DNA from: Pedobacter sp. V48
GTDB lineage: Bacteria; Bacteroidota; Bacteroidia; Sphingobacteriales; Sphingobacteriaceae
NCBI RefSeq assembly: GCF_000523515.1
Contig: NZ_AWRU01000001.1
Coordinates: 110,962 to 148,120 of the forward strand
Length of the DNA: 37,159 nucleotides
Direction of reading: 5' to 3'
Positions 35,169 through 37,159 of this stretch are shown here, piece after piece. The notes under the pieces were generated by a model. The model saw nothing but the letters and a program-made list of their open reading frames with translations. It did not search any database and was not told the DNA's origin. Made by a program: the position numbers and the translations under genes. How positions within the stretch are numbered: position 1 is the first letter of the stretch; the number at the start of each line of letters is the position of its first letter.

Positions 35169-36575
35169 TTATTCTAGTTTAGGAAGTGACGACCACCATT
35201 TCTCCAATTTGGTTTTCAATCCCTGAACAATTTTTGGGTTATCTGCGGCCAGGTCTTTGGATTCATTTTGATCTTTTTGAATATTATACAGTTGTGCATC
35301 GCTACCATCGCTGTTCATCAAAAGCTTCCACTGCCCTGACCGTATAGCCAGATTAGGGCTTTTATCGCGACCTTTGGGGAATTTAAATGCGATATCATTA
35401 CGGCCATATTCCCAATACATATCCATATTTCTGGGAGACGGTTTCCCCAGCAAAGCTGTACTACGGTCTTTACCGTCACCGCGGTAGTAGCCGGGCAGTT
35501 TAACCCCCGCTATTTTAGCTAGTGAAGGCAACAGATCAAGTGCGCTTAACACTGAAGTTTCGTCGATTGTACCAGGTGTAATATGGCCTGGCCAACTGAT
35601 CATAAATGGCATCCGGGTGCCGCCCTCATATAAAGAAAGTTTAGTGCCGCGTAATCCGGCAGCCCGACTACCTCTAAAGCTTGGTAACGGCCCGTTATCG
35701 CTGGTAAAAATAACAATGGTGTTTTTATCCAACCCCAGCCTTTTCAGCCCGTCAAGCAGCCTGCCAATCTGGATATCGTATTCTTTTAATACCAATTTAA
35801 ATGCAGCCTCTTCTTCGAGATTCATCGGATATTGGCCTGTATATTCTTTTTCTTTTCGAGGTACCCATGGAGTATGTACATCATCAGGCCATAAATTAAT
35901 AAAACAAGGTTGCCCTTTATGTTTCTGCATAAATTCCAATGTTTTATCTACAAAGTATTTAGTACGATCCCATCGTTTTATACTATCTTTCTCAGACCAT
36001 ATCCAGTTTGTAGCAGTAATCAGGGGATCGGGATCAGGGCTTTCGTAGGTACTAACGTGTTCATCAAACCCATATTTCTCAAATCCAGGCGCATTGGTAA
36101 CATCACGACCGCCACCCAAATGCCATTTGCCGAAATGTCCTGTAGCATATCCGGCGTTTTTAAAAATTTTAGCAATAGTGGGTGCTTCAGGGTCTAGAAA
36201 ATCTGCTTGCTGCGCATTACGGTTATGTTTGCGATTATCTAAGTAAGTTGAAAAATTCCATCTTCCGGGATAATTACCAGTTATAAAACCAGCCCTTGAT
36301 GGGGAGCAGATAGGCGCAGCACTGTAAAATTGATTGAATTTCCTACCGTTAGCTGCAATCCTGTCAATATTGGGTGTCGGCACAAAATTACCACCAAAAC
36401 TACTCACATCGCTGTACCCCATATCATCAGTAAGTATATAAATTATATTTGGCCTGTTAGCCGGCAGATTAGGTTTTGCTTTGGAAACAGGAACTACCCA
36501 CCCCAGTAAAGGCACTACTATAAATGCAATTATTCCGAAAGCTTGTAATTTCCTTTTCTTTTGATTTAACAACAT
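35169..36575 (-). CDS. Secreted sulfatase (S1 family), second copy
   Basis: A 468-residue sulfatase with an N-terminal hydrophobic signal (about 11-32). Seen: NIIYILTDDMGYSD (D50, D51), the formylglycine motif CSPSR (C90-R94) with AGFITGNYPGR, GHFGKWHLGG, and IVIFTSDNGPLPS. It lies 11 bp after the ABM-domain gene, and the two probably form an operon. It is only broadly similar to the sulfatase at 16261-17766 (CSPSR versus CAPAR, different flanks), so the two are not a recent duplication. Substrate unknown. Confidence 0.92.
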   Translation of the reverse strand: MLLNQKKRKLQAFGIIAFIVVPLLGWVVPVSKAKPNLPANRPNIIYILTDDMGYSDVSSFGGNFVPTPNIDRIAANGRKFNQFYSAAPICSPSRAGFITGNYPGRWNFSTYLDNRKHNRNAQQADFLDPEAPTIAKIFKNAGYATGHFGKWHLGGGRDVTNAPGFEKYGFDEHVSTYESPDPDPLITATNWIWSEKDSIKRWDRTKYFVDKTLEFMQKHKGQPCFINLWPDDVHTPWVPRKEKEYTGQYPMNLEEEAAFKLVLKEYDIQIGRLLDGLKRLGLDKNTIVIFTSDNGPLPSFRGSRAAGLRGTKLSLYEGGTRMPFMISWPGHITPGTIDETSVLSALDLLPSLAKIAGVKLPGYYRGDGKDRSTALLGKPSPRNMDMYWEYGRNDIAFKFPKGRDKSPNLAIRSGQWKLLMNSDGSDAQLYNIQKDQNESKDLAADNPKIVQGLKTKLEKWWSSLPKLE

Positions 36576-36586
36576 ATATTAAGCCT

Positions 36587-36898
36587 TTAATGTGCTGGTA
36601 GCGGATTAGCAACCACAACTTGAAAGTGTTCTACTATTGGAAATGGATCGTAGTAATGATGTAAAAGCTCTTTCCAATTGTTATATACTTCAGACTGCCT
36701 GAATCCAATTGCATGGTCTTCGAGATTCTCCCATTCAACAAGCAATAAGTATTTGTTATCTTGTTCAATACATTTCTGCAAACTGTGTCTGATGTATCCC
36801 GTTATTGAACTTATATATTGACCCGCTTCAATAAAATCTGATTCAAATTGATCATTTCGTCCTTCCTTAATATACAGGGCAGCAACTTCTAATATCAT
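36587..36898 (-). CDS. Antibiotic biosynthesis monooxygenase (ABM)-domain small protein
   Basis: A 103-residue cytosolic protein with the dimeric alpha/beta-barrel ABM pattern: EVAALYIKEGRNDQFESDFIEAGQYISSITGYIRHSL followed by YLLLVEWENLEDHAIGFRQSEVYNNW and a C-terminal FQVVVANP. Members include heme-degrading and quinol-oxidising enzymes, but many have no known role. It leads a two-gene run with the sulfatase. No promoter match was found in the AT-rich stretch before it. Confidence 0.83.
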   Translation of the reverse strand: MILEVAALYIKEGRNDQFESDFIEAGQYISSITGYIRHSLQKCIEQDNKYLLLVEWENLEDHAIGFRQSEVYNNWKELLHHYYDPFPIVEHFQVVVANPLPAH

Positions 36899-36940
36899 AT
36901 TGAGTTTTTAGTAATGATTAACAATATAGAAAATTATAAA

Positions 36941-37002
36941 TTGAAAATGAATTAAGAAGGTCTTTCAATAGTAATTGAAAGACCTTCTTAATTCATTTTC
37001 AA
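36941..37002 (-). terminator. Perfect 29-bp-arm inverted repeat after rpe, probable terminator
   Basis: Arms 36941-36969 and 36974-37002 are perfectly complementary around a 4-nt loop; core AAGAAGGTCTTTCAAT. On the minus strand it begins 34 bp after the epimerase stop and is followed by a T-rich tract (TTTATAATTT), fitting termination. The stem is far longer than the usual terminator. Confidence 0.75.
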
Positions 37003-37036
37003 AGACGTCTACATTCTTAAATACAAACTCAAATGG

Positions 37037-37159
37037 CTATAACGCATCAATTGCCTCACGCAATTCCTTCGCTGCTGCTGCCGGATCTTCGGCTCCATAA
37101 ATTGCTGCACCTGCAACTATCACTTTTGCTCCCGCTTGGACAACAGCGACCACATTACT
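37037..37159 (-). CDS. rpe: Ribulose-phosphate 3-epimerase, C-terminal 40 residues (cut by window end)
   Basis: Only the 3' end is present: 40 residues ending in TAG, with SNVVAVVQAGAKVIVAGAAI and YGAEDPAAAAKELREAIDAL. The pattern of AGA-x-V-x-VAG-x-AI-x-G-x-x-DPA matches the last strand and helix of ribulose-5-phosphate 3-epimerases, with the phosphate-binding Gly-Ala/Ser. Enzyme of the pentose phosphate pathway. The related allulose-6-phosphate epimerases share this tail, so the symbol is probable, not certain. Confidence 0.8.
   Translation of the reverse strand, partial: SNVVAVVQAGAKVIVAGAAIYGAEDPAAAAKELREAIDAL

Noticed and set aside
36941..37002. Insertion-sequence end or phage attachment site
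   Set aside because: No transposase, integrase or target duplication is nearby, and the position after rpe with a T-rich tract fits a terminator better.

Overview
The window looks like chromosomal DNA from a member of the Bacteroidota, most likely the Sphingobacteriaceae (Pedobacter-like; the genus is inferred). The signs are a SusC/SusD pair, a FecI/FecR pair with an STN-domain TonB-dependent receptor, many short lipoproteins with Ser/Ala-Cys lipoboxes followed by Lys-Lys, AT-rich spacers, and TAnnTTTG-type promoter elements. I see no rRNA, tRNA, CRISPR array, transposase or phage gene.

Region 1 (14-13405) is a molybdoenzyme island. On the minus strand, mobA, fdhD, a small conserved protein and an FdhF/YdeP-type molybdopterin oxidoreductase run leftwards. 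Divergently, a plus-strand run encodes an isoquinoline 1-oxidoreductase-type enzyme (2Fe-2S subunit, diheme cytochrome c, Tat-exported Mo subunit), then XdhC, a MocA-like nucleotidyltransferase, MoaA, MoeA, MoaD, MoaE and a fused MoaC-MoaB. The island can therefore build molybdopterin and finish it in two forms: the guanine dinucleotide (MobA, with FdhD sulfuration) and the cytosine dinucleotide (MocA-like plus XdhC). A MoeB-type MoaD-activating enzyme and a molybdate transporter are not present here.

Region 2 (13427-16087) is a convergent gene for a rifampin phosphotransferase (Rph), probably the most notable single gene. It has the ATP-grasp, central and phospho-His domains but lacks the PEP/pyruvate barrel of PEP synthase.

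Region 3 (16261-24343, minus strand) is a SusC/SusD nutrient-uptake operon with a fasciclin-like lipoprotein and an unassigned lipoprotein, then a hairpin and a sulfatase. No glycoside hydrolase is present. Upstream lie an AT-rich leader and a decayed alpha/beta-hydrolase gene (24940-25404).

Region 4 (25587-34506, plus strand) is a cell-surface signalling/uptake locus: S41 peptidase lipoprotein, FecI-like sigma factor, FecR-like anti-sigma factor, STN-domain TonB-dependent receptor, unknown lipoprotein, and a secreted repeat-rich lipoprotein with an Asp-rich stretch. It closes with a strong terminator. A 17-bp direct repeat brackets two hairpins just before the receptor gene, and part of the repeat recurs before the last gene.

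Region 5 (34725-37159) has an SRPBCC protein, a second sulfatase behind an antibiotic-biosynthesis-monooxygenase-fold protein, a 29-bp-arm perfect inverted repeat, and the 3' end of a ribulose-phosphate 3-epimerase gene cut by the window edge.
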